A DNA stretch of 64,000 nucleotides, taken from positions 79,005-143,004 of the forward strand of contig CAMAPT010000005.1 of the NCBI GenBank assembly GCA_945860225.1, written 5' to 3'. The DNA comes from Chitinophaga pinensis (GTDB taxonomy: Bacteria > Bacteroidota > Bacteroidia > B-17B0 > Aurantibacillaceae). Position numbers and translations under genes: made by a program. Positions 9,083-18,243 of the stretch are shown here, in pieces. How positions within the stretch are numbered: the first letter of the stretch is position 1; the number at the start of each line of letters is the position of its first letter. The notes beneath the pieces are model-generated. The model made no database searches. It worked only from the letters and a program-made list of their open reading frames with translations, and was not told the origin of the DNA.

Positions 9083-9187
9083 ATGGCGAAAAAAGTAGAA
9101 TCAATAAAACACAAAACCGATACCCGTGCTTACATTCCGAGCAAGGAAGGAGCAGGTTACGAAGATGCTAATGCTAAATTCTTTTAG
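9083..9187 (+). pseudogene. N-terminal fragment of a DNA methyltransferase (Mod) gene
   Basis: A 34-codon frame, MAKKVESIKHKTDTRAYIPS and onward, ends at TAG 9185-9187. The ESIKHK-x2-x-R-x-x-IP-x-E pattern resembles the extreme N-terminus of site-specific adenine methyltransferases that accompany BPTD_3080-type endonucleases. The downstream sequence lacks the FxGxG and DPPY methylase motifs and gives way to the pepT repeat at 9211. I read it as a gene truncated after its first 30 or so codons. Confidence 0.6.
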
Positions 9188-9210
9188 CTCCAAACTAATA
9201 AAATACGTCC

Positions 9211-9328
9211 CAACTTAACATTGAATATCAAACTTTTAAAATATTAAACCCTCTAAATTTTTAGTTTAAAATGGATTTTACAAATTACACACATACCGTT
9301 ACGGAACGATTCATTCGCTATGCCAAAA
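9211..9328 (+). repeat. Direct repeat copy 2: native pepT upstream region and first codons
   Basis: Partner of 7474-7591 at an offset of 1737 bp, 113 of 118 positions identical. This copy is continuous with the complete pepT gene. Its 5' edge (9211) abuts the methyltransferase fragment, so the native upstream neighbour of pepT has been displaced to the far side of the island. Confidence 0.95.
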
Positions 9329-10524
9329 TAGATACACAGTCTAATCCTGACTCTCCAACATGTCCGAGTACGATGAAACAAAAAAACTTGGGCGCTTTGT
9401 TAGTAGATGAATTATTGGCAATGGGAATTAAAGATGCTGAATTAGATGAACATGGATATGTATATGCTACTATTCCATCTAATACAACGAAGCAAGTTCC
9501 GGTTATTTGTTTTTGCTCGCACATGGATACTTCGCCTGATTGTAGCGGAGAAAATGTGAATCCTATTATTCATAAAAATTACCAGGGCCAGGATATTGTT
9601 CTTCCTAATGATACTACTCAAATTATTAAATTTTTGGAACACCCTGATTTAGCGGCACAAATTGGTCATGATATCATCACTACAGATGGAACAACATTAT
9701 TGGGCGCCGATAACAAGGCCGGTATTGCCGAAATTATGGATGCTGCCAATTTCTTGATGACTCATCCTGAAGTGAAGCATGGAGCAATTCGTATATTATT
9801 TACTCCGGATGAAGAAATAGGAAGAGGAACGGATTATGTTAACATGGAGAAATTAGGAGCTCATTATGGTTATACAATGGACGGAGAATCTTTAGGTCAC
9901 ATAGAAAATGAGACGTTTAGTGCGGATAGTGTTACAATTATAATTAAAGGATTTCCAACACATCCTGGTTTTGCAAAAAATAAGATGCAACATGCCATGA
10001 AAGTCGCATCAGAAATTATTTGTAAGCTTCCTAACGAAAAAACACCCGAAACAACAGAAAAGAAACAGCCTTTTATTCATCCTACTTCCATCAATGGAGG
10101 ATTGGAGCAAGTTGAACTTCATTTTATTATTCGTGCATTCGATACCCATACATTAAATAGTTTGGAACAAGAGCTAGAGCAATTGACTCAATTGGTTTTG
10201 ACCAATTACCCGAAATGTTCTTATGAATTTGTAGTTACCGAACAATATAGAAATATGAGGGAGGTATTAGATGCATTTCCTTTTGTGGTAGATTATGCGT
10301 TAGAAGCCATCAAACGAACAGGAGTAAAGCCGGTTTTATCAAGTATAAGAGGAGGCACAGATGGTTCTCGTTTATCTTTTATGGGGTTACCTTGCCCAAA
10401 TATTTATGCAGGAGAGCATGCTTTTCATAGTAAACAAGAGTGGGTGAGTATACATGACATGGAAAAAGCAACCCAAACAATTGTTCATTTAGCAGCTATT
10501 TGGGAGGAAAAAAGTGCGAACTAG
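9271..10524 (+). CDS. pepT: Peptidase T (tripeptide aminopeptidase)
   Basis: Cytosolic M20B di-zinc peptidase that removes the N-terminal residue from tripeptides. Metal and catalytic residues are visible in order: H84 and D86 in SHMDTSPD, the bridging D147 in LLGADNKAGIAEI, E181 (general base) and E182 in FTPDEEIG, and the late GGTDGSRLS and GEHAFHSKQEW segments. Length (417 aa) is typical. The start and promoter region are those duplicated at 7474. The upstream intergenic region now comes from the RM remnant, but the 60 bp immediately before ATG are the same as in the other copy, so expression may be preserved. Confidence 0.96.
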   Translation: MDFTNYTHTVTERFIRYAKIDTQSNPDSPTCPSTMKQKNLGALLVDELLAMGIKDAELDEHGYVYATIPSNTTKQVPVICFCSHMDTSPDCSGENVNPIIHKNYQGQDIVLPNDTTQIIKFLEHPDLAAQIGHDIITTDGTTLLGADNKAGIAEIMDAANFLMTHPEVKHGAIRILFTPDEEIGRGTDYVNMEKLGAHYGYTMDGESLGHIENETFSADSVTIIIKGFPTHPGFAKNKMQHAMKVASEIICKLPNEKTPETTEKKQPFIHPTSINGGLEQVELHFIIRAFDTHTLNSLEQELEQLTQLVLTNYPKCSYEFVVTEQYRNMREVLDAFPFVVDYALEAIKRTGVKPVLSSIRGGTDGSRLSFMGLPCPNIYAGEHAFHSKQEWVSIHDMEKATQTIVHLAAIWEEKSAN

Positions 10525-10619
10525 GGCTTTCATCTATTTAGAGATTTTTCTGTGTGTCAAAATTATTTTAATTAATCCATTACAAAGATTATTTTTATCT
10601 TTTTAAACTATAACATATC

Positions 10620-11894
10620 ATGTTACAACTTAGTTACATTCAAGAAAATAAAGAAGACGTTTTAAAGCGTTTAGCAATTAAAAATTTTAAAGATGCAGAA
10701 ATAATTATCAATGCTATCATTGAATTGGATAACCACCGTAAGCTCACACAACGTCAGGCCGACGAAGTTAAGGCAGAAGCAAACGCTTTAGCCAAGCAAA
10801 TCGGCGAGTTGATGAAATCCGGAAAAAAAGAGGAAGCAGAATTATTAAAAACTAAAACGGCAGATTTAAAGCAAAAAGAAAAACAGCTAGATGAAACATT
10901 AAAACATATCGAACAAGATATTCATAGGCACTTGGTAACTGTCCCTAATTTACCAAATCTTTCTGTACCAGTTGGAAAAACACCCGAAGATAATGAAGTG
11001 GTTAATCAACATGGCATTATTCCTCAGTTATATGCCGGCGCCACTCCTCATTGGGAATTAACATCAAAATACGATTTAATTGATTTTGAACTCGGTGTAA
11101 AATTAACCGGAGCCGGTTTCCCTGTTTATAAAGGAAAAGGAGCAAGGTTGCAACGTGCTTTAATTAATTATTTTTTAGATAAAGCGACAGCTGCCGGCTA
11201 TCATGAAGTACAACCGCCTATTTTAGTGAATGCCGATAGTGGTTATGGTACTGGTCAATTACCTGATAAAGAAGGGCAAATGTACCATTGTCAGGTTGAT
11301 GATTTGTATTTAATTCCAACTGCTGAGGTTCCAATTACCAATATTTATAGGGACGTGATATTGAAAGAAACAGACTTGCCAATTAAAAATTGTGGTTATA
11401 CACCTTGTTTCAGAAGAGAAGCAGGCAGTTATGGAAAAGATGTTCGTGGATTAAATCGTTTACATCAGTTTGATAAAGTTGAAATAGTTCAAATAGCTCA
11501 TCCAACTCAATCGTATCAAATACTTGAAAATATGCGTGAGTTTGTAAGCAGTTTACTGCAAGAGCTAGAGTTGCCATATCGTACATTAAAATTATGTGGT
11601 GGAGATATGAGTTTTGGTTCGGCATTAACGTATGATTTGGAAGTATGGAGTGCTGCACAACAACGTTGGTTGGAGGTAAGTTCGGTTTCTAACTTTGAAA
11701 CGTTTCAAACAAACCGTTTAAAATGTCGCTATAAGGACGCTAATGGCAAAACACAATTAGCTCATAGTTTAAATGGTAGTGCGTTAGCATTGCCTCGTAT
11801 AGTGGCTTCTTTATTGGAAAATAATCAATCTGAATCTGGAATTAAAATCCCTAACGTATTAGTTCCTTATACTGGTTTTGATGTGATTGCTTAG
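10620..11894 (+). CDS. serS: Seryl-tRNA synthetase
   Basis: Class II aminoacyl-tRNA synthetase charging tRNA-Ser (and tRNA-Sec where present). The N-terminal long antiparallel coiled coil (about residues 25-105, rich in Lys and Glu) binds the tRNA variable arm. Motif 2 is FRREAGS (264-270) followed by GLNRLHQFDKVE. Motif 3 is NGSALALPR (385-393). The length of 424 aa is standard. A bidirectional terminator follows at 11918. Confidence 0.97.
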   Translation: MLQLSYIQENKEDVLKRLAIKNFKDAEIIINAIIELDNHRKLTQRQADEVKAEANALAKQIGELMKSGKKEEAELLKTKTADLKQKEKQLDETLKHIEQDIHRHLVTVPNLPNLSVPVGKTPEDNEVVNQHGIIPQLYAGATPHWELTSKYDLIDFELGVKLTGAGFPVYKGKGARLQRALINYFLDKATAAGYHEVQPPILVNADSGYGTGQLPDKEGQMYHCQVDDLYLIPTAEVPITNIYRDVILKETDLPIKNCGYTPCFRREAGSYGKDVRGLNRLHQFDKVEIVQIAHPTQSYQILENMREFVSSLLQELELPYRTLKLCGGDMSFGSALTYDLEVWSAAQQRWLEVSSVSNFETFQTNRLKCRYKDANGKTQLAHSLNGSALALPRIVASLLENNQSESGIKIPNVLVPYTGFDVIA

Positions 11895-11917
11895 TTAATT
11901 GGTATATATGAAAGCAT

Positions 11918-11948
11918 AAAAAAACCTCGAATTTTCGAGGTTTTTTTT
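11918..11948. terminator. Bidirectional rho-independent terminator between serS and the sugar operon
   Basis: AAAAAACCTCGA and TCGAGGTTTTTT arms form a near-perfect stem around a short AATT-type loop, with A and T tracts on both sides. It serves convergent serS (plus) and the six-gene operon ending at 11960 (minus). Confidence 0.85.
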
Positions 11949-11959
11949 ATTTATTTTCA

Positions 11960-12889
11960 CTACTCAATAATTTTGTCAACCACATAAATCGGTCTGTTTC
12001 TGCTGGCTTCTAGATTTCGCCATACGTATTCACCAATAATACCTAACCCAATCATTTGAAAAGAGGATACAAATAAAATAACGACCATCATACTCGACCA
12101 ACCGGTAGGCTCTATATTGCCTGTAAATTTTAGAATGATAATAGCTAAACTATACATAAAGGCAATAAATCCAAGCATAATACCAGTAATGGATATGAAT
12201 TTTAAGGGAGCGTATGAAAAAGAAATAAATGAATCAATAAATAATTTTATTTTTTTTTGTAAAGTCCATCTCGATTTGCCAACTTCTCTTTTTTGTCTGG
12301 TATAAGGAATACAAACCATTTCGTAGTTTAACCATGCTAGCAAATAAAGTGTATTCGTGTTTTTTTCATTAATTTTTACAACTTCGTTTTTTAATTGTTT
12401 ATCAAAGAAAACATAATCAAATCCGCCATCAGGAATGTTTTTTAGGGCAAATTTTTGAATGAGTTTGTGGTAAGTGTTTGAAAATGCTTTTTGAAAAAAA
12501 GACTCTTCTCGGTCTGCTCTGTTTCCCACAATTAGTTTTATACCATTTTTCCAATGAGCATACATTTTAACCATTAATTCTGGTGGGTCTTGTAAATCTG
12601 CGGCAATTACAGAGCAACAGTCTCCAGTTGCATAATTCATTCCGGCTAGGATGGCATTGTAAGATCCAACATTCCCAGCGAGTTTAATCACTTTAACTTT
12701 TCCGGGTTGTTCGTTTCTAAACTTTACAAGCTCTTCTAAGGTATTGTCTTTACTGCCATCATCCACCATCACATATTCAAAAGTCACATCATCATCAAAT
12801 AAAAGCTCATTTTTTAATAAACGTTCTTTGGTGATAGGAATGTTTTCTTCATTAAAATAACAAGGGATAATAATGGATAATTTAGGCAT
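11960..12889 (-). CDS. Family 2 glycosyltransferase, GtrB/DPM1-like, with two C-terminal membrane segments
   Basis: 309 aa. The GT-A catalytic domain has [14 protein letters not shown] at the N-terminus, DDGSKDNT (nucleotide-sugar binding) and the AADLQDPPE metal site with DxD-like acidic residues. [12 protein letters not shown] precedes two membrane helices (about 228-250 and 265-290), then [18 protein letters not shown]. This architecture belongs to enzymes that load a sugar onto polyprenyl phosphate at the cytoplasmic face. It is the last gene of the operon and overlaps the aminotransferase gene by 8 nt. I infer that it transfers the sugar made by the FdtA/B/C-like enzymes upstream. Confidence 0.88.
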   Translation of the reverse strand: MPKLSIIIPCYFNEENIPITKERLLKNELLFDDDVTFEYVMVDDGSKDNTLEELVKFRNEQPGKVKVIKLAGNVGSYNAILAGMNYATGDCCSVIAADLQDPPELMVKMYAHWKNGIKLIVGNRADREESFFQKAFSNTYHKLIQKFALKNIPDGGFDYVFFDKQLKNEVVKINEKNTNTLYLLAWLNYEMVCIPYTRQKREVGKSRWTLQKKIKLFIDSFISFSYAPLKFISITGIMLGFIAFMYSLAIIILKFTGNIEPTGWSSMMVVILFVSSFQMIGLGIIGEYVWRNLEASRNRPIYVVDKIIE

Positions 12890-13985
12890 AATAGGATTTT
12901 ATGGTATTACACACGTAATCAATTTGTTCGTTTTCCATACCCGGAAAAATTGGTAATGATAGACAAGTGTCGGCAATTAAATTGGCAATTGGAAAATCTG
13001 AAGCGTTGAAGTTTAAATCAGCATAAGCCTTTTGTTTGTGCGGTGGAACAGGGTAGTGAATGACTGTACCTACACCTTTTTCATGTAAAAATTTTTGCAA
13101 TTCGTTTCTTTTTTCTGTTCTTATTACAAATAAGTGGTAGTTTGACGAACAATTTTCAGCTAAAGCTGGTAAAATGATATCTCCAACATTTTTAAGTTGT
13201 TGCATATAGTTATTAGCAATTGCAATACGTTGATTATTTTCGGCTTGAAGATTTTTAAGTTTTAAATCAAGAAAAGCTGCTTGTAATTCATCTAATCGTG
13301 AATTAAATCCTTTTACTTCGTTATAATATTTTTCTTGTGAACCGTAGTTGCGAAGCGTTTTTACTTGTTTAGCAAGTTCTTCATGATTTGTTGTAATTGC
13401 TCCTGCATCGCCTAAAGCTCCCATATTTTTTCCGGGATAAAAACTAGTACCATTTATATGACCAAAACTACCGGTTAATTTCCCTTTACAATAAGCACCT
13501 TGCGCTTGAGCATTGTCTTCTACGACGAATAGATTATACTTGTCGGCTATGCCCATTATTTTATCTAGTTCGCAAGCCTGTCCATACAAGTTTACAGGCA
13601 TAATAGCCTTTGTTTTTGACGTGATTTTTTCTTCGATGAGACTTGGGTTAATATTGTAAGTTTCCAGTTTTGGTTCTACAGGAATCACTTTAGCTCCTAC
13701 ATAAGAAACAGCTAACCAACTCGCAATATAAGTGTTTGATGGCACAATAACCTCATCTCCTTCGCCAATACCAAGCACTTTGAGTGATAAAATTAAGGCA
13801 TCTAATCCGTTACCAACACCTACACAGTAATTTGTTGTATTAAAAGTTGCATAGTTTTTTTCGAACTCAAGTAATTGTGAACCCATGATAAACCAACCTG
13901 AGTCAATCACTGATTTTAACTTTTCTTGTAAGCCTAATTCGTAGGCTTTGTTGATTTTCTTTAAATCTAAAAAAGGAACATTCAT
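12882..13985 (-). CDS. fdtB: DegT/DnrJ/EryC1/StrS aminotransferase, FdtB-like
   Basis: PLP-dependent sugar aminotransferase (367 aa). [10 protein letters not shown] is the cofactor phosphate-binding segment, [11 protein letters not shown] includes D157 and Q160/Q162, and the Schiff-base lysine is K186 in [16 protein letters not shown]. In the FdtA-FdtC-FdtB context it should convert a dTDP-3-keto-6-deoxyhexose to the 3-amino sugar using glutamate. It overlaps the acyltransferase gene by 4 nt upstream and the glycosyltransferase by 8 nt downstream. The symbol rests on gene order plus family; QdtB is the equivalent for the gluco epimer. Confidence 0.8.
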   Translation of the reverse strand: MNVPFLDLKKINKAYELGLQEKLKSVIDSGWFIMGSQLLEFEKNYATFNTTNYCVGVGNGLDALILSLKVLGIGEGDEVIVPSNTYIASWLAVSYVGAKVIPVEPKLETYNINPSLIEEKITSKTKAIMPVNLYGQACELDKIMGIADKYNLFVVEDNAQAQGAYCKGKLTGSFGHINGTSFYPGKNMGALGDAGAITTNHEELAKQVKTLRNYGSQEKYYNEVKGFNSRLDELQAAFLDLKLKNLQAENNQRIAIANNYMQQLKNVGDIILPALAENCSSNYHLFVIRTEKRNELQKFLHEKGVGTVIHYPVPPHKQKAYADLNFNASDFPIANLIADTCLSLPIFPGMENEQIDYVCNTIKSYYA

Positions 13986-14548
13986 ATGCTTGATTTTTCT
14001 AGGCCGTTAGCTTGTTCTATAAATACAATATTATTCGAATTAATCCATAAATTTTTGGATTCATCAAAAAAAAGTTTTTCACCAAATTCGTCAATCCAAG
14101 CCTTTTGTCGAGCCGGATTACCAAAGTACAATCCATGTGATTTAATGCTTTTGGTGATTACGCTACCAATTCCGGTCATGGCATAGTCTCCTACCGTCAC
14201 GCCTGCTAATACAGTAGAATTTGCTCCTAAGGAAGCACCTTTTCCTATTTTTGTTTTAGTCGGCTCTTTAAACTGTTTACTTCTCGGATAAATATCGTTA
14301 GTAAATACTACGTTTGGACCAATAAAAGCATTATCCTCAATTTCAATACCTTCCCAAAGATAGACGCCTGCTTTTATGGTGACGTTATTCCCTATTTTTA
14401 CGCCATTTTCTATAAAACAGTGCGAACAGATATTACAGTTTTCTCCAATTACGGCCTCTTCTAAAACAACTGAGTATTGCCATATTTTAGTGCCGGTACC
14501 AATGAAAGGGCTATTAACTTGGGATAAATCATGCTTAAAGTAGGACAT
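13982..14548 (-). CDS. fdtC: Hexapeptide-repeat N-acyltransferase, FdtC/QdtC-like
   Basis: 188 aa left-handed beta-helix protein: imperfect hexapeptides run from about residue 15 ([22 protein letters not shown]) to 150 ([27 protein letters not shown]). The C-terminal [14 protein letters not shown] is typical of sugar N-acetyltransferases. It would acetylate the 3-amino group of the dTDP sugar with acetyl-CoA, giving dTDP-Fuc3NAc or dTDP-Qui3NAc. Placement between the ketoisomerase and aminotransferase genes supports this. A longer acyl donor cannot be excluded. Confidence 0.8.
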   Translation of the reverse strand: MSYFKHDLSQVNSPFIGTGTKIWQYSVVLEEAVIGENCNICSHCFIENGVKIGNNVTIKAGVYLWEGIEIEDNAFIGPNVVFTNDIYPRSKQFKEPTKTKIGKGASLGANSTVLAGVTVGDYAMTGIGSVITKSIKSHGLYFGNPARQKAWIDEFGEKLFFDESKNLWINSNNIVFIEQANGLEKSSI

Positions 14549-14552
14549 GTGT

Positions 14553-14957
14553 TTACGTATTTTTTAATTTTTTAAAATCATCATAATTTCTGATGTAATC
14601 GCTTTCATTATATAATTCAGAGGCTAAAACCAATTGCACAGCGATATGACTATATTGCATGGTGTGCCAACAATATTTTGGTAAAAATAGGCCTTGATGA
14701 GGAGACTCTAGTGAAAATACTTTTAAATCACCATTAGGCATCTCTGTATTCACCACAATTCTACCTAAAGTTGCAATTAAAATCATTTCTGTTTGATGAT
14801 GTGCATGACGTCCTCTGACAACATTATCAGGAGTATGGTAACTCCAAAATACACGTTTAACATCAAAAGGAATATTTTTTTGATTTTCGGCAATCGAAAT
14901 ATATCCGATATCCGGGCTACCTAGTTTTGGAAATTCTATAATATAAGGTTGATCCAT
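14553..14957 (-). CDS. fdtA: dTDP-6-deoxy-hexulose 3,4-ketoisomerase, FdtA/QdtA-like cupin
   Basis: 134-aa cupin of the WxcM-like C-terminal family. The diagnostic stretch VRGRHAHHQTEMIL carries the candidate catalytic H51 and H53; LGRIVVNTEMPNGD and PKYCWHTMQYS complete the barrel. The enzyme moves the keto group of dTDP-4-keto-6-deoxyglucose from C4 to C3. Whether the product is galacto (FdtA) or gluco (QdtA) cannot be read from the sequence alone. It lies 4 nt before the acyltransferase gene and 23 nt after a membrane protein gene. No rmlA or rmlB lies in the window, so the substrate must be made elsewhere. Confidence 0.85.
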   Translation of the reverse strand: MDQPYIIEFPKLGSPDIGYISIAENQKNIPFDVKRVFWSYHTPDNVVRGRHAHHQTEMILIATLGRIVVNTEMPNGDLKVFSLESPHQGLFLPKYCWHTMQYSHIAVQLVLASELYNESDYIRNYDDFKKLKNT

Positions 14958-14980
14958 TTGGGTTAAAAATAGGTGTTTAT

Positions 14981-16525
14981 TTAAATATTTTTGTCATTAA
15001 AAGTATCAATATTTCTGTAAATGAGTTTTGATTTTTTAAACATAAACCATAAAACGACTAGAATAAATATGCACACAAATAGGTGGATTTTATACATGTA
15101 ATTACTTACCCACGGACCTTGAAACATAAAGTAACGTTGTGCCGGAAATTTAGTGAAGATGGCAGAGGGAGTAAAATACGTAAGACCTGTTTTAACCGCA
15201 TTAATTTGGTACCAAAAATGAGATATTGCTAAACATATTATTGAAAATAATCCTGAAAAATAGATAGATATATTCCAATATTTATTCAGCGAAATAATAG
15301 ACAAGAAGGTTAAAAATGGGAAAAATGGAATAATTTGTCTGGATTCATTTCCTACACTGAAAAAAACAATAATGGTGTAAAAAAATAACATGCCAAATCC
15401 AAGATTAAGAATTTCTTTTTTTACATCTTTTAAAATAAAAAATAAGAGTAGGGGCATAGCGCCAAAATAAAACGTATGGGATACTATAAAATTTAAAGGG
15501 TTTTTGACGACCTGATTAATAATATTAGTTAAATATTTATCTAATGTTAGATTAGCCTCAACTTTTGAACTGCATGAATTGATAATGAATTTTACACAAA
15601 TGAATAACGTGATAAATGAAAAAATATGAATTAATCGAAATGATTTTAAAAGTTGAGTCAACGTCATCTGTTCTGATTTGAAAAAATTTAAGAAGCACAA
15701 ATAAAGAATGGCTAGAAAAAATGAAAACAAAACAAATATTGTTTTCCCAGGATAAAATCTAAATCCTTGTTGGATAATATCAAACGAGTTGAAGTAATAA
15801 AATTTAAACAAAAGAAAAACCAGAAATAAAGGTGTTGTAATGAGTAATAAGATCTGTATAGAATTATATTTTTCAAGAAATAAAATCAATTGGCTTTTAT
15901 TATTTGAAAGCACAGAAGTTTTGTGTAATAATTTGGTTGGTGTTTTCTTAAAAAAAAGTAAAATAGAAAGCAGAATAAAGTTTGGAAAAATAAATGCGCC
16001 TAAAAACAGGGTAATCAAACAGATAATGCTTTTATCTTTTAGATAATAATACAAAAATATAATACTTAAGGTAAAACAAGGTATATCCATCAAAATGGGG
16101 TAAAACATGCTTAATTTGAGTATTGGGAAACAGAAAAATAATGATGAAAATCCAATGATTTCAATCGTTGGTTTCAGTTTTAGTTCAGAAGATATTAAGA
16201 AATAATAAATGGCTCCTAATATGATACAAAATATGTTTAGGCATAAAAAAGCTTGTATAATATTTGATTCGGAGAAATAGATATTAAATATTTTGAAAAT
16301 TGTATGTAATACTAATGGAATACCTATTCTCTGAAAATAATAATTATCAATGGTATGATTAGATAAATATTTGAATGCATTTGCAGTTAGATCGGCAAAT
16401 ATGACTCCATCAAATCCCAATCCACCATTTGCAAGTATTTTTTCTCCATAAAAACCCTTAATCAACAAGCAAATAAGAATAAGCATTAATATAATTCGAT
16501 GTTTGTGTTTAAGGACAATATTCAT
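14981..16525 (-). CDS. Polytopic membrane protein, possibly a GT-C-fold glycosyltransferase
   Basis: 514 aa with about 12 membrane helices and a short cytoplasmic tail. After the first helix, an exported loop contains GLGFDGVIFADL and then NYYFQRIGIPLVLH; an acidic residue in this loop followed by a QRIGIP-like segment is common in GT-C proteins. I do not recognise a named family. It sits 23 nt from both the DUF2079 gene and fdtA, so it is part of the sugar operon. It could flip, transfer or polymerise the polyprenyl-linked sugar; this is inference from context and topology. Confidence 0.6.
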   Translation of the reverse strand: MNIVLKHKHRIILMLILICLLIKGFYGEKILANGGLGFDGVIFADLTANAFKYLSNHTIDNYYFQRIGIPLVLHTIFKIFNIYFSESNIIQAFLCLNIFCIILGAIYYFLISSELKLKPTIEIIGFSSLFFCFPILKLSMFYPILMDIPCFTLSIIFLYYYLKDKSIICLITLFLGAFIFPNFILLSILLFFKKTPTKLLHKTSVLSNNKSQLILFLEKYNSIQILLLITTPLFLVFLLFKFYYFNSFDIIQQGFRFYPGKTIFVLFSFFLAILYLCFLNFFKSEQMTLTQLLKSFRLIHIFSFITLFICVKFIINSCSSKVEANLTLDKYLTNIINQVVKNPLNFIVSHTFYFGAMPLLLFFILKDVKKEILNLGFGMLFFYTIIVFFSVGNESRQIIPFFPFLTFLSIISLNKYWNISIYFSGLFSIICLAISHFWYQINAVKTGLTYFTPSAIFTKFPAQRYFMFQGPWVSNYMYKIHLFVCIFILVVLWFMFKKSKLIYRNIDTFNDKNI

Positions 16526-16548
16526 GCTTATTTATTACGGATATATAG

Positions 16549-18024
16549 TTATATGGCTTTTTTGAAAAGATAAATCCCTTTGGATGCCGATAGCGTTTGC
16601 CAATTTGCTGAATTTTTGAATTCTTGAATTTTATCGTCTAATTCTATTCCTCTCACAGGATAAGCATTTTCAGTTTTGGCTAATAATACATACTCAGCAT
16701 CATGAATGTCCGGGAACTGATAAATATTATCTCTGAATGATAGATGAGGACAAAAAATATTGAGTGCACTTAAATTCGCTTTTGGAGGTATTAACTTCAT
16801 TACACGTTTTATTTCACGTTTATCAAATTCACATTGGTAGTGTTCTTTGCTATAAAATGCAGAATTCGTTTTGTTGTAATATAACGAATCTCTTTTTTCA
16901 ATTTTATCGAATGAGTTTTTTAAAGTCAGTAAACAAAAAATACTAGAAAATACAATCCATATTTTTTGATTTTTAAAATATTTTAATCCGTCGTAAAATC
17001 CAATAATGATAATTGGTGCAAGTTCTATAGAATAATGATAGTTTATTCCCCATTTACCGAAATCATTGTGAAACACTTTTTGGGCAATAATCGGAATTAA
17101 CATAATTATGTATTGAGGCTTAATAAGGAGCATCCAACCCCCTGCCAAAAGCATACAAGCATATAGTTCCCATTTAATACCATTTAATTCAGGCATATCT
17201 TTATAGGGATTAATAAATAAGGCTTTAAATATCTCTAACGGATTGTGAGTTAAATTGTAGAGTATTTCTTTTGAATTGTTTCCAAGTATATTGTATTGAA
17301 AAGCATGATACCCATTTTTTGCCATTAAAGGATCCATGGCTGGCATTACCACTTTTATAATTAAAACAACGTAAATGATAGACGCGCCTCCTAAAATTAG
17401 AGCCAAATTTCTTTTCGACGATTCTTTGTAATGCAAACAAGCCAATCCTGCACAAACAAATGCTAACCAAATCGGCATATTTTCTTTCCCAATAACAATT
17501 AAAATGGCAAACAATATGGTCATTTTAATGTTTTTGGTGTCAAAATAATAAATAAACCAAGGAACAAGCATAGCTGATATAACATTGTCGTGATAGTCGA
17601 AGGCTAAGGCAGAATAAATCCCGAAAAATCCCAAAAAATGAATCATGGCAATTTCAGGTAAATAGGGTTGATTAAATCGATGATTCACAATTTTGTATAT
17701 TCCAACTGCTCCAAATAAAATAGAAATAATTTGTATATAAAGGAGAGTAGAAGTTCCAAAAATATAATGAAGTGGGGAAAGTAAGACAGTGTAGAGAGAG
17801 AAATGGTCTGCTAAAAAATTGGTAAATAAATTATGTAAATAGGGATAATGATTTTTATGTAAATGACCATATTGATGTAAACAATTACTATAAATTCCTA
17901 AATCAAATGCATAAGTTCTAAAATTATAATGGTTTACGAGTGAAATTAGGCAATATATAAAGCAAAAAAATAAAAGAATGTAGTTTTTAGGTTTTTTAAG
18001 TTCAGTAATAAGAATTGTTTTCAT
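16549..18024 (-). CDS. DUF2079 family polytopic membrane protein
   Basis: 491 aa with about nine membrane helices. The DUF2079 landmarks are present: the first loop AFDLGIYSNCLHQYGH, then ADHFSLYTVLLSPLHYIF, AFDYHDNVISAMLVPW and KENMPIWLAF. The C-terminal exported part (about 390-490) is soluble. Family knowledge: DUF2079 is related to GT-C integral membrane glycosyltransferases, which use polyprenyl-linked donors; the Asp of FDLG would be the catalytic-loop candidate. First gene of the six-gene operon that carries sugar synthesis and loading functions. Confidence 0.75.
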   Translation of the reverse strand: MKTILITELKKPKNYILLFFCFIYCLISLVNHYNFRTYAFDLGIYSNCLHQYGHLHKNHYPYLHNLFTNFLADHFSLYTVLLSPLHYIFGTSTLLYIQIISILFGAVGIYKIVNHRFNQPYLPEIAMIHFLGFFGIYSALAFDYHDNVISAMLVPWFIYYFDTKNIKMTILFAILIVIGKENMPIWLAFVCAGLACLHYKESSKRNLALILGGASIIYVVLIIKVVMPAMDPLMAKNGYHAFQYNILGNNSKEILYNLTHNPLEIFKALFINPYKDMPELNGIKWELYACMLLAGGWMLLIKPQYIIMLIPIIAQKVFHNDFGKWGINYHYSIELAPIIIIGFYDGLKYFKNQKIWIVFSSIFCLLTLKNSFDKIEKRDSLYYNKTNSAFYSKEHYQCEFDKREIKRVMKLIPPKANLSALNIFCPHLSFRDNIYQFPDIHDAEYVLLAKTENAYPVRGIELDDKIQEFKNSANWQTLSASKGIYLFKKAI

Positions 18025-18181
18025 TTTTAATATTTTGGAAATTTTAGTTTAATCCCAAATTGCTATCAGCACAGAATGACTAAAGTAAGCTTTTTTGTCA
18101 TGATTTGAAAATGAAGTTTGTATTAACACTTTGTTACAATGTTTAAAAAGATTTTGAGACTTTATGAAAAAATGATGTATT

Positions 18182-18207
18182 CTTAAAAAATAAATTATTT
18201 TTGCCTC
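18182..18207 (+). promoter_or_regulatory. Possible -7 element for the lipoprotein gene
   Basis: TATTTTTG at 18196-18203 matches TAnnTTTG, about 40 bp before ATG 18244. I find no TTG element at the right spacing upstream, so the call is weak. Confidence 0.3.
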
Positions 18208-18243
18208 AAATTTTAAATTTCTCAACATAAAAATAATTTAATC

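Larger units (their letters stand above)
7592..9210 (+). other. RM-locus remnant island inserted at pepT
   Basis: The 1619 bp between the two 118-bp direct repeats hold a 3' endonuclease fragment, a complete KilA-N gene and a 5' methyltransferase fragment, all on the plus strand. Neither outer gene is complete. I see no transposase, integrase or terminal inverted repeats. The repeats could recombine to excise the island and restore a single pepT promoter. Accessory, horizontally acquired origin is an inference from content and the truncated ends. Confidence 0.7.

Noticed and set aside
7592..9210. Insertion sequence or prophage fragment
   Set aside because: KilA-N domains occur in phages, but there is no transposase, integrase, portal or terminal inverted repeat; the neighbours are RM genes.
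11960..14957. Complete dTDP-sugar pathway
   Set aside because: RmlA and RmlB genes are absent from the window, so only the late steps are here.
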